9,894 nt of DNA from assembly GCA_006227775.1 (NCBI GenBank), contig SBFV01000435.1, positions 1 through 9,894 of the forward strand. The letters run 5' to 3'. Of the stretch, positions 1-7,172 are shown in pieces; positions within the stretch are counted from its first letter, which is position 1, and each line of letters starts with the position of its first letter. A program made the position numbers and the translations under genes. Origin of the DNA: Gammaproteobacteria bacterium (lineage in GTDB: Bacteria; Pseudomonadota; Gammaproteobacteria; Chromatiales; Chromatiaceae). Below the pieces are notes generated by a model. That model ran no database searches and was not told the DNA's origin. It saw nothing but the letters and a program-made list of their open reading frames with translations.

Positions 1-1736
1 GGGGGGGGGGGTGGGGGGACCCACTGAGCCCGGGCGATGGCGACGGTGGCGTGCTTGCCGTCGCTCCCCCGGTATTTGAACTTTTTCCCCGGCAGTTCCG
101 CCCTCCAGGAGGGGAGCGCGGCAAGGGGGCTGGCCCCGGACTGGAAGGACGGTGTCGGATCGAGCGGCGGCCGGGGACCGCCCCCCAGGTCGGCGGCCAA
201 GGGCGGGCAGGAGGATGGGACCGGGTTGGACCTGGTGGCCGTGAGCAGCGCCGCCGCCTCCGCCACCGACGGAGTGCCCATCCGGGCCTGCACCGTCGCG
301 GAGGGGTTGGGCACGGGTACCTGGGCCAGTTCCGCGGCGGAGAAGAGATGCAGCGGCCAGCCCCCTTGACGGGCGAGGGCGAGGATGGCGGCCTCATCCC
401 CCTTCTGGTCGATGGTGGCAATGGCCGCCACCGCCGCGGCGTCTTGGTGGAGTTGGGCCAGGGCGCCGGCCACCGCCTCCTCCAGGGTGGTGAGCGCGGA
501 ACCGCGATCGCAGCCGATGCCAAGGAAGAGGCGATCTTCCGGTGGCAGCGGCCCCGGGGGAATCTGTCTTTGGCTCTCCCTGGCCGGGGGGTTCCCCACC
601 AGTGGGACCGCCGCCCTGAGGTCCGCCGTCCCTGAGGCCGGTGCCAGGGAATCCTCTTCCGCCGGGGGACGGTAGACCACCAGACGCCCCGCGAACCGCT
701 GCCAGAGGTCCGGGGAAAGCTCCCGCCGGGTCACCCAGAGCAGGCCCGCGTAGGCCGCCGGGTCCAGATCCTCGAAGCGTTCGAAGCAATGGATATTGGC
801 TGGCAGGGGCATCTGCCGGCGCCACCAGTCGCGGCTGCCGCATTCCTGGATCAGGGCGACGGGCTGGCCGTTGACGACCTGGGCGGAGACGCGGGTGACA
901 TTGAGCTTGGGGGCCTCCAGCCGCCAGCCGAGGTCCCGGCCGAGGAGGTCCACGGCGAGGGTCCCCTGGACGTCCGAGGCGGTGGTGATGACCGGGATGG
1001 CGCCGATCAGCGCCGCCACCCGCTCGGCGAAGGCGTTGGCCCCGCCGATATGCCCCGACAGGGCCGGGATGACGAAGCGCCCGCCCTCGTCCACCACCAG
1101 CACCCCGGGGTCCTGGTGCTTGGAACGGAGGTGGGGGGCGATGAGGCGGGTCACCGCGCCGAGGGAGAGGAAGAACACCATCTGGCCGCCGGTGGCGAAA
1201 AGGGGGCCAATCTCATCGGCGAGGGGGCCCTTGTAGTAGCGCAACTGGATGCCCGGGTACGCCGGGGACGCCGGGGGCGTCCGGTCCGATGGATGCAACG
1301 GGGGAGGCGGGGGCAATGGATACGCCGGGGGTCCCGGTGGTGATGGATACGCCGGGGATGCCGAGGGCGATGGATGCTCCGTGGGAGCCAGGGTGAGCGA
1401 AGGCGATGCAGGTAATGCGGGCAAGGGGGAGGGGCATGATGATTCCCCGCCAGGAGGGGCGTCCGGAGGTGCGCCCGGTTCCAGGGACCGCCTCGCCAGG
1501 CTGGCATACTGGTCCGGGACCACCAGGAGGAGGGGCGCGGAGAGGCGCTTGGCCAGATCCGCGGCGCGCTTGATCCCCTGGCGGGTGACGGCGATCAGGG
1601 CTATGGCGGCGGGGCCGGAGATGCCCGCAGTTCCGCTTGCCAACGCGGGAGCCTGGTCCGGTTTAAGGTTAAGGCCGGCGTCCGCGGCCTTCATCGCTTC
1701 CGCGGTGGTAGGGTCGCGCCTGGCGGCGGTCGTCAT
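1..1736 (-). CDS. cbiG: Cobalt-precorrin-5A hydrolase CbiG, C-terminal end beyond window
   Basis: CbiG opens the delta-lactone ring of cobalt-precorrin-5A and releases acetaldehyde, a step specific to the cobalt-early corrin pathway. The frame starts at an ATG at 1736 and stays open for 578 codons to the left edge. The N-terminal domain begins around AAIALIAVTRQGIKRA. The core motifs follow: GAVTRLIAPHL (about residue 193), DPGVLVVDEGG, SGHIGGANAF (about 227) and PVITTASD. The C-terminal domain starts at LFLGIGCDRGSALTTLEEAV (about 404) and reaches GTPSVAEAAALL and KHATVAIAR, which is where CbiG proteins normally end. The frame then enters a Pro run coded by poly-C, so a fusion to CbiH/CobJ is possible but unseen. 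A proline-rich insert splits the N-terminal domain (residues about 85-162). The start overlaps the cobI stop in ATGA, which fixes it and suggests coupled translation. The family call is firm; the 3' end is unknown. Confidence 0.93.
   Translation of the reverse strand, partial: MTTAARRDPTTAEAMKAADAGLNLKPDQAPALASGTAGISGPAAIALIAVTRQGIKRAADLAKRLSAPLLLVVPDQYASLARRSLEPGAPPDAPPGGESSCPSPLPALPASPSLTLAPTEHPSPSASPAYPSPPGPPAYPLPPPPPLHPSDRTPPASPAYPGIQLRYYKGPLADEIGPLFATGGQMVFFLSLGAVTRLIAPHLRSKHQDPGVLVVDEGGRFVIPALSGHIGGANAFAERVAALIGAIPVITTASDVQGTLAVDLLGRDLGWRLEAPKLNVTRVSAQVVNGQPVALIQECGSRDWWRRQMPLPANIHCFERFEDLDPAAYAGLLWVTRRELSPDLWQRFAGRLVVYRPPAEEDSLAPASGTADLRAAVPLVGNPPARESQRQIPPGPLPPEDRLFLGIGCDRGSALTTLEEAVAGALAQLHQDAAAVAAIATIDQKGDEAAILALARQGGWPLHLFSAAELAQVPVPNPSATVQARMGTPSVAEAAALLTATRSNPVPSSCPPLAADLGGGPRPPLDPTPSFQSGASPLAALPSWRAELPGKKFKYRGSDGKHATVAIARAQWVPPPPP
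1251..1484 (-). repeat. Proline-rich low-complexity insert within cbiG
   Basis: About 78 codons of cbiG between the N-terminal strand region (LLVVPDQYASLARRSL) and the conserved stretch starting IQLRYYKGPLADEIGPLF. The peptide is mostly Pro, Ser and Ala, with PAYP occurring three times (SPAYPSPP, PPAYPLPP, SPAYPGIQ) and a PLPPPPPL tract. On the plus strand the repeats appear as ggatacgccgggg and similar units near 1257, 1318 and 1345. The frame is open throughout, so it is translated as an insert and does not break the gene. I know no function for it; a flexible surface loop is the simplest reading. Confidence 0.8.
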
Positions 1737-2512
1737 GGATGCTTCTCCCCCTGGGGCGTCCTTTTCCGGCAGCCGCGCGCAACTTCGCCCTTGGGACGCT
1801 GGGGATTGTGCACCAGCAGGAGGGACAGGTAGTTGACCCTTTCGTCGCGAATCTGGCGCAGGTCATGGACGGTGCGCTCCTCGGGGCAGCCCACCTTTTC
1901 CACGAAACGGGCATGCGCCAGCAGGCCGCGTCGTTCGAGCAGGTCGATGATGTCGGCCAGCAGGGGCTTGACCTTGAGCAGGACCAGGGCGTCGAACTCG
2001 TCCAGCAGGTGATCGATGGTGTGGATACCGTAGCCGGCGGGGAGGATGGCGAGCCGGTCGTCCGCGTCCGCCAGGGCCAGGCCCAGATGAGCGGCAGCCG
2101 CCTGATAGGAGGTCACGCCGGCGATCACCGCGACGGGGATGTCCGCGTCCAGGGCGCGGAGGGTGCGCGCCAGATGGCCGAAGGTGGAGTAGGTGGAGGC
2201 GTCGCCCTCCACCAGAAAACAAACATCCTGACCACGTTCCAGGGAGGAGAGGATGGTCTGGGCCGCCGCCAGCCAATGCCTGGCCAGGACCTCGGGCTGG
2301 TGGGTCATGGGAAAGCAGAGGGGCATGGCCGAGTCCGGAACCGCCAGCCCGGCGCGCCGGACGATGTCGAGGGCGAAGCTGTCACCGCCCCAGTGGCGCA
2401 CCGGATAGGCCCAGAGGCCCTTGCCCCTCAGCAGTTCCCAGGCGCGGCGGGTGATGAGGCCGGGATCGCCCGGTCCCAGGCTGAGGCCATAGAGGCAACC
2501 TTTGGCCGTCAT
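1733..2512 (-). CDS. cobI: Precorrin-2/cobalt-factor II C20-methyltransferase
   Basis: This SAM-dependent methylase (CobI in the cobalt-late scheme, CbiL in the cobalt-early one) adds the C20 methyl group to the ring that CbiX has charged with cobalt. From the ATG at 2512 the protein has 259 residues, normal for the family. It shows the N-terminal glycine motif GLSLGPGDPG (9-18), VEGDASTYST (101-110) and AGVTSY (131-136), the set of loops that shapes the SAM site in the uroporphyrin/corrin methylase superfamily. An in-frame ATG at 2572 would add 20 residues made mostly of NPxT repeats. I prefer 2512 because the conserved fold begins a few residues after it; neither start has a strong ribosome site. 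The stop TGA overlaps the cbiG ATG (ATGA). The AGVTSY position usually reads PGVTSY in relatives, a minor change. It lies 150 nt downstream of cbiET, or 90 nt from the alternative start. Confidence 0.92.
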   Translation of the reverse strand: MTAKGCLYGLSLGPGDPGLITRRAWELLRGKGLWAYPVRHWGGDSFALDIVRRAGLAVPDSAMPLCFPMTHQPEVLARHWLAAAQTILSSLERGQDVCFLVEGDASTYSTFGHLARTLRALDADIPVAVIAGVTSYQAAAAHLGLALADADDRLAILPAGYGIHTIDHLLDEFDALVLLKVKPLLADIIDLLERRGLLAHARFVEKVGCPEERTVHDLRQIRDERVNYLSLLLVHNPQRPKGEVARGCRKRTPQGEKHP

Positions 2513-2572
2513 CGCCCCACTCGTGTCAGGGTTCGTCCCAGGATTCGTTTCAGGATTCGTGTCGGGGTTCAT
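2513..2572 (-). repeat. 12-bp tandem repeat upstream of cobI coding NPxT units
   Basis: Read from the ATG at 2572, this stretch codes NPDT, NPET, NPGT, NPDT in a row: four imperfect copies of a 12-bp unit. On the plus strand the copies look like gggttcgtccca, ggattcgtttca and ggattcgtgtcg. It is either an N-terminal extension of CobI or a repeat expanded in its 5' leader. Because the unit is a multiple of three, changes in copy number keep the frame. Confidence 0.75.
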
Positions 2573-2591
2573 CGGGGTTCAGACAGCGAGA

Positions 2592-2621
2592 TCAGGGCGC
2601 GGCTTTCCCGCCCCGCCCTGA
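2592..2621. other. Hairpin between cbiET and cobI
   Basis: TCAGGGCG (2592-2599) and CGCCCTGA (2614-2621) are perfect 8-bp complementary arms around a 14-nt GC-rich loop that can add CGG/CCG pairing. It lies in the only sizeable gap within the downstream half of the operon, between the cbiET stop (2663) and the cobI start. On the transcribed strand no run of U follows it, so a classical intrinsic terminator is unlikely. It could slow RNA decay or mark a processing point. This is structure seen in the sequence; the function is a guess. Confidence 0.45.
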
Positions 2622-2662
2622 CCCGAAGGGTATCCGGGATGCCGCGGGTGGAAGCCGTCGCG

Positions 2663-4027
2663 TCATCCATGGCGGCGCTCCGGGGCATCGGTATGGATAC
2701 CGATATCGGCATCGGTGGTCGTTGGCGTGGGCGTGGCGGCCAGAAGCCAGACCGGGTTTTCCGGGACCAGGCGGTGCATCCCCAGGATGGGTTGGCCCCG
2801 TGCGGCCTGGAGCTGGGTGATGTCCCAGCGGGCCCCCGATTCTTTCAGGACGGTCATGGCGTCGTGCAGGTTTTCGAAGGTGACGAAGTTCATCACCAGC
2901 CAGCCGCCCTCCCGGAGGCGGGACAGGGCAAGGCGGATGAGGGCGGACAGTTCCCCCCCGGAGCCACCGATGAAGACGGCGTCGGGGTCGGGCCAGTCCG
3001 CCAGGCCCGTCGGGGCCCTGGCCTCGACCAGGCGGTAGTTGTGGATACCCAGCCGGCGGCGGTTCTCGCGGGCGATGGCGGCATCGGCGGGGTTTTTCTC
3101 GATGGCATGGACGAAGCCCAGGGGGCAGAGGCGCGCCGCCTCCAGGCCCAGGGCGCCGGAGCCCGCGCCGATGTCCCAGATCAGGCTGTCGGCGCGCAAT
3201 TGCAGGCGGGCCAGGGCCAGGGCCCGGACCTCGCGTTTGGTGATGAGCCCCCGGTCAGGCTGGCGTTGGCGAAAATCCCGGTCCGGGAGCCCGAACTGGA
3301 TCGGCGGTCGCCGGTGCTCCCGGCGCCTGAGCAGGAGGACATTGGGCTCGGGGAAGTGCATGGCCGCGGCTTGGGCCGGTTCCAGGTCGGCCAGGATCGC
3401 CTCATCCGGTCGGCGCAGGCGGGCGACGACCGTCAGCCGCAGGGTCTCCGCCAGGCCCTCCTGGAGCAGCAGTCGGGCGATGCGGTCGGGGCCGTTGGCC
3501 GGGCTGGTGAGCACCGCCAGGCCGCCTCCGGGGGTGGAGGGGGCGGCCAGGGCCTGGAGGAGGGGATAGAGCCCGTGCTCGGGCCCGGCCCCTTCCCGCC
3601 ATTCGCCGCTGTCGCGGCCATGCACCGAGACCAGGGACAGGTCCTGCCAGGCCAGGCCGAGGCGGGCGCAAGCCAGTTGGACGGTGGTGAGGTTGGGCAG
3701 GATCTCCAGGAGCCCGGGGGCCAGGCGGGAACTCAGGTAACCGGCGATGCCATGGAAGAGGGGGTCGCCGGTGGCCAGCACCACCACCCGGCGGCCGGCC
3801 GCCAGGGCCTCCCCGATCAGAGGGGGCACCCTGGCCAGTCGGCCCCTGAGGTCGAAGGTGAGGGTTCCGGGGGCGAGGAGATCGGCGCAGAGGCGCAGCA
3901 GGCGGGTGCCCCCCACCACCAGGTCGGCCTCCCGGAGGTGGGCCAGGGCGGCGGGGCCAAGGCTGGCGGGGCCATCGTCGAGGACGCCGATGATCCGGCA
4001 GATCAAGGATGAAGGTCCCTCACTCAT
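2663..4027 (-). CDS. cobL: CbiE-CbiT fusion: precorrin-6/7 C5,C15-methyltransferase (decarboxylating), CobL type
   Basis: The 454-residue fusion methylates the corrin ring at C5 and C15 and removes the acetate carboxyl at C12. The N-terminal half is the CbiE methylase fold: CRIIGVLDDG near residue 10, ADLVVGG near 34-40, ATGDPLFHG (85-93) and VSVHGR (133-138). After a basic linker (around residues 230-265) comes the CbiT half, a Rossmann methyltransferase with the SAM-binding motif IWDIGAGSGALGLEAARL (283-300) and FIGGSGGELSALI further on. The start at 4027 was chosen because it overlaps the cbiD stop (ATGAGTGA) and has AAGGGA just upstream; a start at 4087 would add 20 unconserved residues inside cbiD. 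The last 20 or so residues (TPTPTTTDADIG and onward) are low complexity. Length and domain order match CobL proteins. Depending on the scheme, the substrate is the cobalt form (CbiE/CbiT). Confidence 0.94.
   Translation of the reverse strand: MSEGPSSLICRIIGVLDDGPASLGPAALAHLREADLVVGGTRLLRLCADLLAPGTLTFDLRGRLARVPPLIGEALAAGRRVVVLATGDPLFHGIAGYLSSRLAPGLLEILPNLTTVQLACARLGLAWQDLSLVSVHGRDSGEWREGAGPEHGLYPLLQALAAPSTPGGGLAVLTSPANGPDRIARLLLQEGLAETLRLTVVARLRRPDEAILADLEPAQAAAMHFPEPNVLLLRRREHRRPPIQFGLPDRDFRQRQPDRGLITKREVRALALARLQLRADSLIWDIGAGSGALGLEAARLCPLGFVHAIEKNPADAAIARENRRRLGIHNYRLVEARAPTGLADWPDPDAVFIGGSGGELSALIRLALSRLREGGWLVMNFVTFENLHDAMTVLKESGARWDITQLQAARGQPILGMHRLVPENPVWLLAATPTPTTTDADIGIHTDAPERRHG
2687..2704. 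repeat. 18-bp palindrome at the 3' end of the cbiE-T gene
   Basis: ATCGGTAT (2687-2694), two bases, then ATACCGAT (2697-2704): a perfect dyad lying in the codons for the low-complexity C-terminal tail, about 20 bp before the stop. In RNA it would form a six-pair hairpin with a six-base loop. It could be a by-product of the tail repeats (the motif CGATATCGGCATCG follows) or a protein or RNase site. Confidence 0.45.
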
Positions 4028-5387
4028 GCTGTCCCTTGCCGGAAGAGGGCGGTGCGGCGGAATCCCCGAGGCGCGACGAAGCGCCACGAGGATCGATCAA
4101 TTTGCGGGTTTCCCGGGTCTCCCGCCGGGTCTCGCGGCGCTGGGCTCCATCGGGTAAGGCCGGGGGCTCACCCACGACCTCAGCGAGCAGTCGCTCGCCG
4201 TCGAAGTCGCACACCAGTACCCGCAGGTCGAACCGGTCCGGATAGCGGGCGGCGAGGGTCGCGATCAGCCGCCGGGCCAGGGCCTGGTGGAAGGCGGGGG
4301 CCAGGCCCAGTTCCGCCAGGCGCTCGGCGGCGTAGCGGGCGGTCTCGGCGCGGCGGATGTCGGCGCAGACCTCGGGAGGGGCGCCGCAGTCCCGGGCCAG
4401 GTCCGCCAGCAGCTCGCGATCCACCTCGGCGCGGCGGGCGTGGGTCATGGTCTCGCCCTGGGCCATCTTGGCCAGTTTGCCGACCATGCAGCCGATGACA
4501 ACCCGACGGATACCCAGGCGGGCGGCGGCGTCCAGGGCGGCGCCGGTGAAGTCGCCCATCTGGACGAAGCAGGGCTGGGGCAAGTCCGGCAGGGCGCTCA
4601 TGACGAACTTCTCGGTGCGCCCGCCGGTGGTCAGGACCACCTGGTCCAGGCCCTGGGCGGCGGCCACCTCGATGGCCTGGACCACGCTGGCGCGAAAGGA
4701 GGCCGTGGAATAGGGATGGACGATGCCGCTGGTGCCGAGGATGGAGATGCCGCCGAGGATACCCAATCGGGGGTTGAGGGTCTTGCGCGCCATGGCCTCC
4801 CCGCCGGGGACGGAGACGGTCACCTCCAGCCCCCGGTCCGCCAGCAGCGTCCCGGCGACGGCGCGGACGTTGGCCAGGATATTGCGCCTGGGCACCGGGT
4901 TGATGGCGGGTCCGCCGACCTCCAGGCCCAGGCCGGGCAGGGTGACGGTGCCGACACCGGGACCGCCCCGCAGGCGCACCTCTCCCGGGGCGTCGGGCAG
5001 CGGACGGACCTCGGCGGTGAGGTGGGCGCCGTGGGTGCAGTCCGGGTCGTCGCCGGCGTCCTTGATCACCACGGCCAGGGCGGCCTCGGGGCCCTGTAGC
5101 TGCCCTTGCTCTGGAGCGGCGCCGGTGTTTGGCGGCCGCCCCTGGCCGTCTTCGGCGTCCATGCCCGGCGGCAGCCCCGCGGCAACAGTGGCGCCGGGGC
5201 TGACCAGTCGCCCCTCGCTGACCGCGAAGCATACGGTCTGGCCATTGGGCAGCAGGCAGTCGATGGTCTCGGGCAAGCGGCCGGTCACCAGGGCCACCGT
5301 CGCCGCCCGCGCCGCGGCCGCGGCGCAGGCGCCGGTGGTGAAGCCGGTGCGCAGCCCACGGCCTTTGCGGCCTGGTTCAACCGCCAT
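4020..5387 (-). CDS. cbiD: Cobalt-precorrin-5B C1-methyltransferase CbiD
   Basis: CbiD methylates C1 of cobalt-precorrin-5B in the cobalt-early pathway and has no counterpart in the cobalt-late one, so it is a pathway marker. The 455-residue product opens with the family signature LRTGFTTGACAAAAARAA (residues 12-29) and has IKDAGDDPDCTHG (108-120), PRRNILANV, the strand around GTSGIVHPYSTASF, and VVLTTGGRTEKF. Relatives are usually nearer 360-380 residues. The extra length comes from a low-complexity insert at about residues 76-100 (Gly, Gln and Pro rich) and a C-terminal tail with RRETRRETRETR. The ATG at 5387 is the only sensible start; it lies 30 nt after the cbiC stop and has no clear ribosome site. 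Its stop overlaps cbiET by 8 nt. Confidence 0.95.
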   Translation of the reverse strand: MAVEPGRKGRGLRTGFTTGACAAAAARAATVALVTGRLPETIDCLLPNGQTVCFAVSEGRLVSPGATVAAGLPPGMDAEDGQGRPPNTGAAPEQGQLQGPEAALAVVIKDAGDDPDCTHGAHLTAEVRPLPDAPGEVRLRGGPGVGTVTLPGLGLEVGGPAINPVPRRNILANVRAVAGTLLADRGLEVTVSVPGGEAMARKTLNPRLGILGGISILGTSGIVHPYSTASFRASVVQAIEVAAAQGLDQVVLTTGGRTEKFVMSALPDLPQPCFVQMGDFTGAALDAAARLGIRRVVIGCMVGKLAKMAQGETMTHARRAEVDRELLADLARDCGAPPEVCADIRRAETARYAAERLAELGLAPAFHQALARRLIATLAARYPDRFDLRVLVCDFDGERLLAEVVGEPPALPDGAQRRETRRETRETRKLIDPRGASSRLGDSAAPPSSGKGQHE

Positions 5388-5417
5388 GCGGCGAGACTCT
5401 GAGGGGGCTCGGCAGAT

Positions 5418-6113
5418 TCATCTACCCTCATCCCGCGCCTCGGCCAGGGCCAGCAGGGCATGAAGGGCGGCGACCACCAGGGTGGAGCCGCCTTTGCGAC
5501 CCTCGGTGAGTATCCAGGGCACCGCCTTGAGCTGGCCCAGGGCCGCCTTGGACTCGGCGGCGGCGACAAAGCCCACCGGCATGCCGATGATCAGGCCCGG
5601 CCGCGAGCCCTCCTCGCGAACGAGGCGGATCACCTCCAGCAGGGCGGTGGGGGCATTGCCGATGGCCACCAAGCCGCCCTCGAGCAGGCCCAGGCGCCAG
5701 GCCTTGCGCATGGCCTGTACGGCGCGGGTGCCGTTCTCGGCCTGGGCCTGGCGGATGACGTCGGCGTCGGCGATGAAGTGATGGACACCGATCCCGAAAT
5801 GGGCCAGCCGGGGCCGGGACAGGCCGACGGCGATCATCTCCACGTCGGTAACGATGGGGTGGCCGGCCACCAGGGCGGCGATGCCAGCCTCGATGGCCCC
5901 CGGATGGAAGCGGGTCAGACCCTTGAAGTCGAAGTCGCCGCTGGCGTGGATCAGGCGCCGCACCAGGGCCCACTCTTGCGGGGGGTAGGCATGGGGGCCC
6001 GCTTCGGCGTCGATGATGGCGAAGGAGTCATGCTCGATGCGCCTGCCGGCCGGGGTGATCTGTTCCGAGATCGGGACCCGGTTTCCGGCTGGGCCGCTAG
6101 TGTCGCTGTGCAA
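5418..6113 (-). CDS. cbiC: Precorrin-8X/cobalt-precorrin-8 methylmutase (CbiC/CobH)
   Basis: CbiC shifts the methyl group from C11 to C12 to give (cobalt-)hydrogenobyrinate-type products. The product is 231 residues from the TTG at 6113. The active-site region RIEHDSFAIIDAE holds the conserved His (residue 28 from this start). Other family segments are DFKGLTRFHPGAI, PIVTDVEMIAVG, AIGNAPTALLEV and IGMPVGFVAAAESK. The start is doubtful: TTG is the only start codon between the preceding in-frame stop (6134-6132) and the conserved core. An ATG at 6135 that overlaps the cbiX stop (ATGA) is one base out of frame across a run of seven C (plus strand 6123-6129). With one base fewer the protein would begin MNGGYPSLHSDT. 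It sits 18 nt after cbiX as called. Confidence 0.93.
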   Translation of the reverse strand: MHSDTSGPAGNRVPISEQITPAGRRIEHDSFAIIDAEAGPHAYPPQEWALVRRLIHASGDFDFKGLTRFHPGAIEAGIAALVAGHPIVTDVEMIAVGLSRPRLAHFGIGVHHFIADADVIRQAQAENGTRAVQAMRKAWRLGLLEGGLVAIGNAPTALLEVIRLVREEGSRPGLIIGMPVGFVAAAESKAALGQLKAVPWILTEGRKGGSTLVVAALHALLALAEARDEGR

Positions 6114-6131
6114 GGATGGGTACCCCCCCGT

Positions 6132-7172
6132 TCATGCCTGACCCCTTTCCTGTTCAGGGGTGACCGGTCCTGGCCGCGGGTCCCCCTGATGACCTGACTG
6201 ATGACCTGACTGATGGCCCTGATGATGGCTGGCATGACAGGCAGGATGCTCGCCAACAGGATGACCCGCGTGAACACAGTGAGGATCGGTCCCGTGATGA
6301 CCCGGGTGATGGCCATGATGTTCAGGATCTTCATGGTAGTGGCCATGAGGGTGGTCCTGGCCCTGGTCACGGGCCAGTTCACGGTACTTGCAGCCATCGC
6401 AGGCTAGGGCGCCCCGACCGGCGCGGCCTTCGCTGACCCGCCGGTCCAGGAGCGCGAAGATCTCCGGTTCGAAACCGAAATAGTCCCCCAAGGCGAAGCG
6501 CAGGCGAGGATACTGACGCCGCAGGTGATCGACCTGGCGGTTGATGCGCTCGATCAGGGTCCCCGTGAAAAGATAATAGGGCAGGACTATGACCTGGGTC
6601 ATCCCCAGCAGCCGCTGGCGCTGGACCACCCCTTCCAGGCGGGGATGGGTGACCCCGGTGAAGGCGATATCCACCAGGTCGTGGCGGCTGGCCTCGAAGA
6701 GCCAGCGGGCCATCTTGGCCACCTCGCCATTGGCCATGGGGTCCGATGAGCCTCGGGCGAGCAGGATGACGCCGGTGGTCTGGGGGTCGGGCCAGTCCAG
6801 TTGGTTCATGGTCTGGTGCAGGCGCCGTTTGAGAATCCTCAGGATGGGCGCCTCCGATCCCAGGTGGGGTACATAGATGAACTCGCAGGCGGGGAAGGAG
6901 GTACGGGCGGCTTCAATGTGCTCGGGAAGCTCCATCTTGACGTGTCCCGCGGCATTGAGGATCAGGGGCACGACGATGACCCGCTCGGCCTCCCGCCCGG
7001 CCAGGGCCAGTCCCTCTTCCACCAGGCGGTCGGCGAATTCGATGAAGCAGACCTGGATGTTCCAGTCCGGATGGCGTTGGCGCCAACGGTCGGCGAATTC
7101 CTCGACCTGCTGGTTGCCGTTGCCACCGGGGTCGCGGGAGCCGTGCCCTACCAGCAGGATGGTTTCTTTCAT
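6132..7172 (-). CDS. cbiX: Long-type sirohydrochlorin cobaltochelatase CbiX with His-rich tail
   Basis: CbiX inserts cobalt into sirohydrochlorin, the first committed step of the cobalt-early route. The 346-residue protein has two chelatase domains. The first begins VGHGSRDPGGN with His10, and has a second His at 77 (LNAAGHVKM); these match the two metal-site histidines of the family. The second domain starts VILLARGSSDP (136-145) and has Arg where the first has His, so it is probably structural. Next comes ALACDGCKYRE with Cys258 and Cys261. A CxxC at this place binds an iron-sulfur cluster in the Bacillus megaterium enzyme. The tail, residues 274-329, contains 20 His and two Cys and probably binds or stores metal ions. 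The ATG at 7172 overlaps the cobM stop (ATGA); the stop overlaps the out-of-frame ATG before cbiC. The family call is secure, and the cobalt choice follows from the context. Confidence 0.95.
   Translation of the reverse strand: MKETILLVGHGSRDPGGNGNQQVEEFADRWRQRHPDWNIQVCFIEFADRLVEEGLALAGREAERVIVVPLILNAAGHVKMELPEHIEAARTSFPACEFIYVPHLGSEAPILRILKRRLHQTMNQLDWPDPQTTGVILLARGSSDPMANGEVAKMARWLFEASRHDLVDIAFTGVTHPRLEGVVQRQRLLGMTQVIVLPYYLFTGTLIERINRQVDHLRRQYPRLRFALGDYFGFEPEIFALLDRRVSEGRAGRGALACDGCKYRELARDQGQDHPHGHYHEDPEHHGHHPGHHGTDPHCVHAGHPVGEHPACHASHHQGHQSGHQSGHQGDPRPGPVTPEQERGQA
6187..6222. repeat. 12-bp tandem repeat in the His-rich tail of cbiX
   Basis: TGATGACCTGAC occurs twice back to back (6187-6198 and 6199-6210), followed by a degenerate third copy starting TGATGGCCCTGA at 6211. 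On the minus strand it codes HQSG HQSG and then HQG, so the His content of the tail can grow or shrink without a frameshift. Confidence 0.8.

Noticed and set aside
1739..4012. Plus-strand open frame of 757 codons.
   Set aside because: It lies antisense to cobI and cbiET, whose motifs are clear. Long open antisense frames are common in GC-rich coding DNA, and its peptide is a Gly/Gln/Asp-rich composition artefact without a recognisable domain.
4028..4087. Longer start for cbiET at 4087.
   Set aside because: It adds unconserved residues overlapping cbiD by 68 nt; the start at 4027 has a ribosome site and a normal short overlap.
4287..5099. Plus-strand open frame of 270 codons opposite cbiD, and similar frames opposite cbiC, cbiX and cobM.
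   Set aside because: All are mirror frames of well-identified minus-strand genes, with Gly/Gln-rich peptides and no motif.
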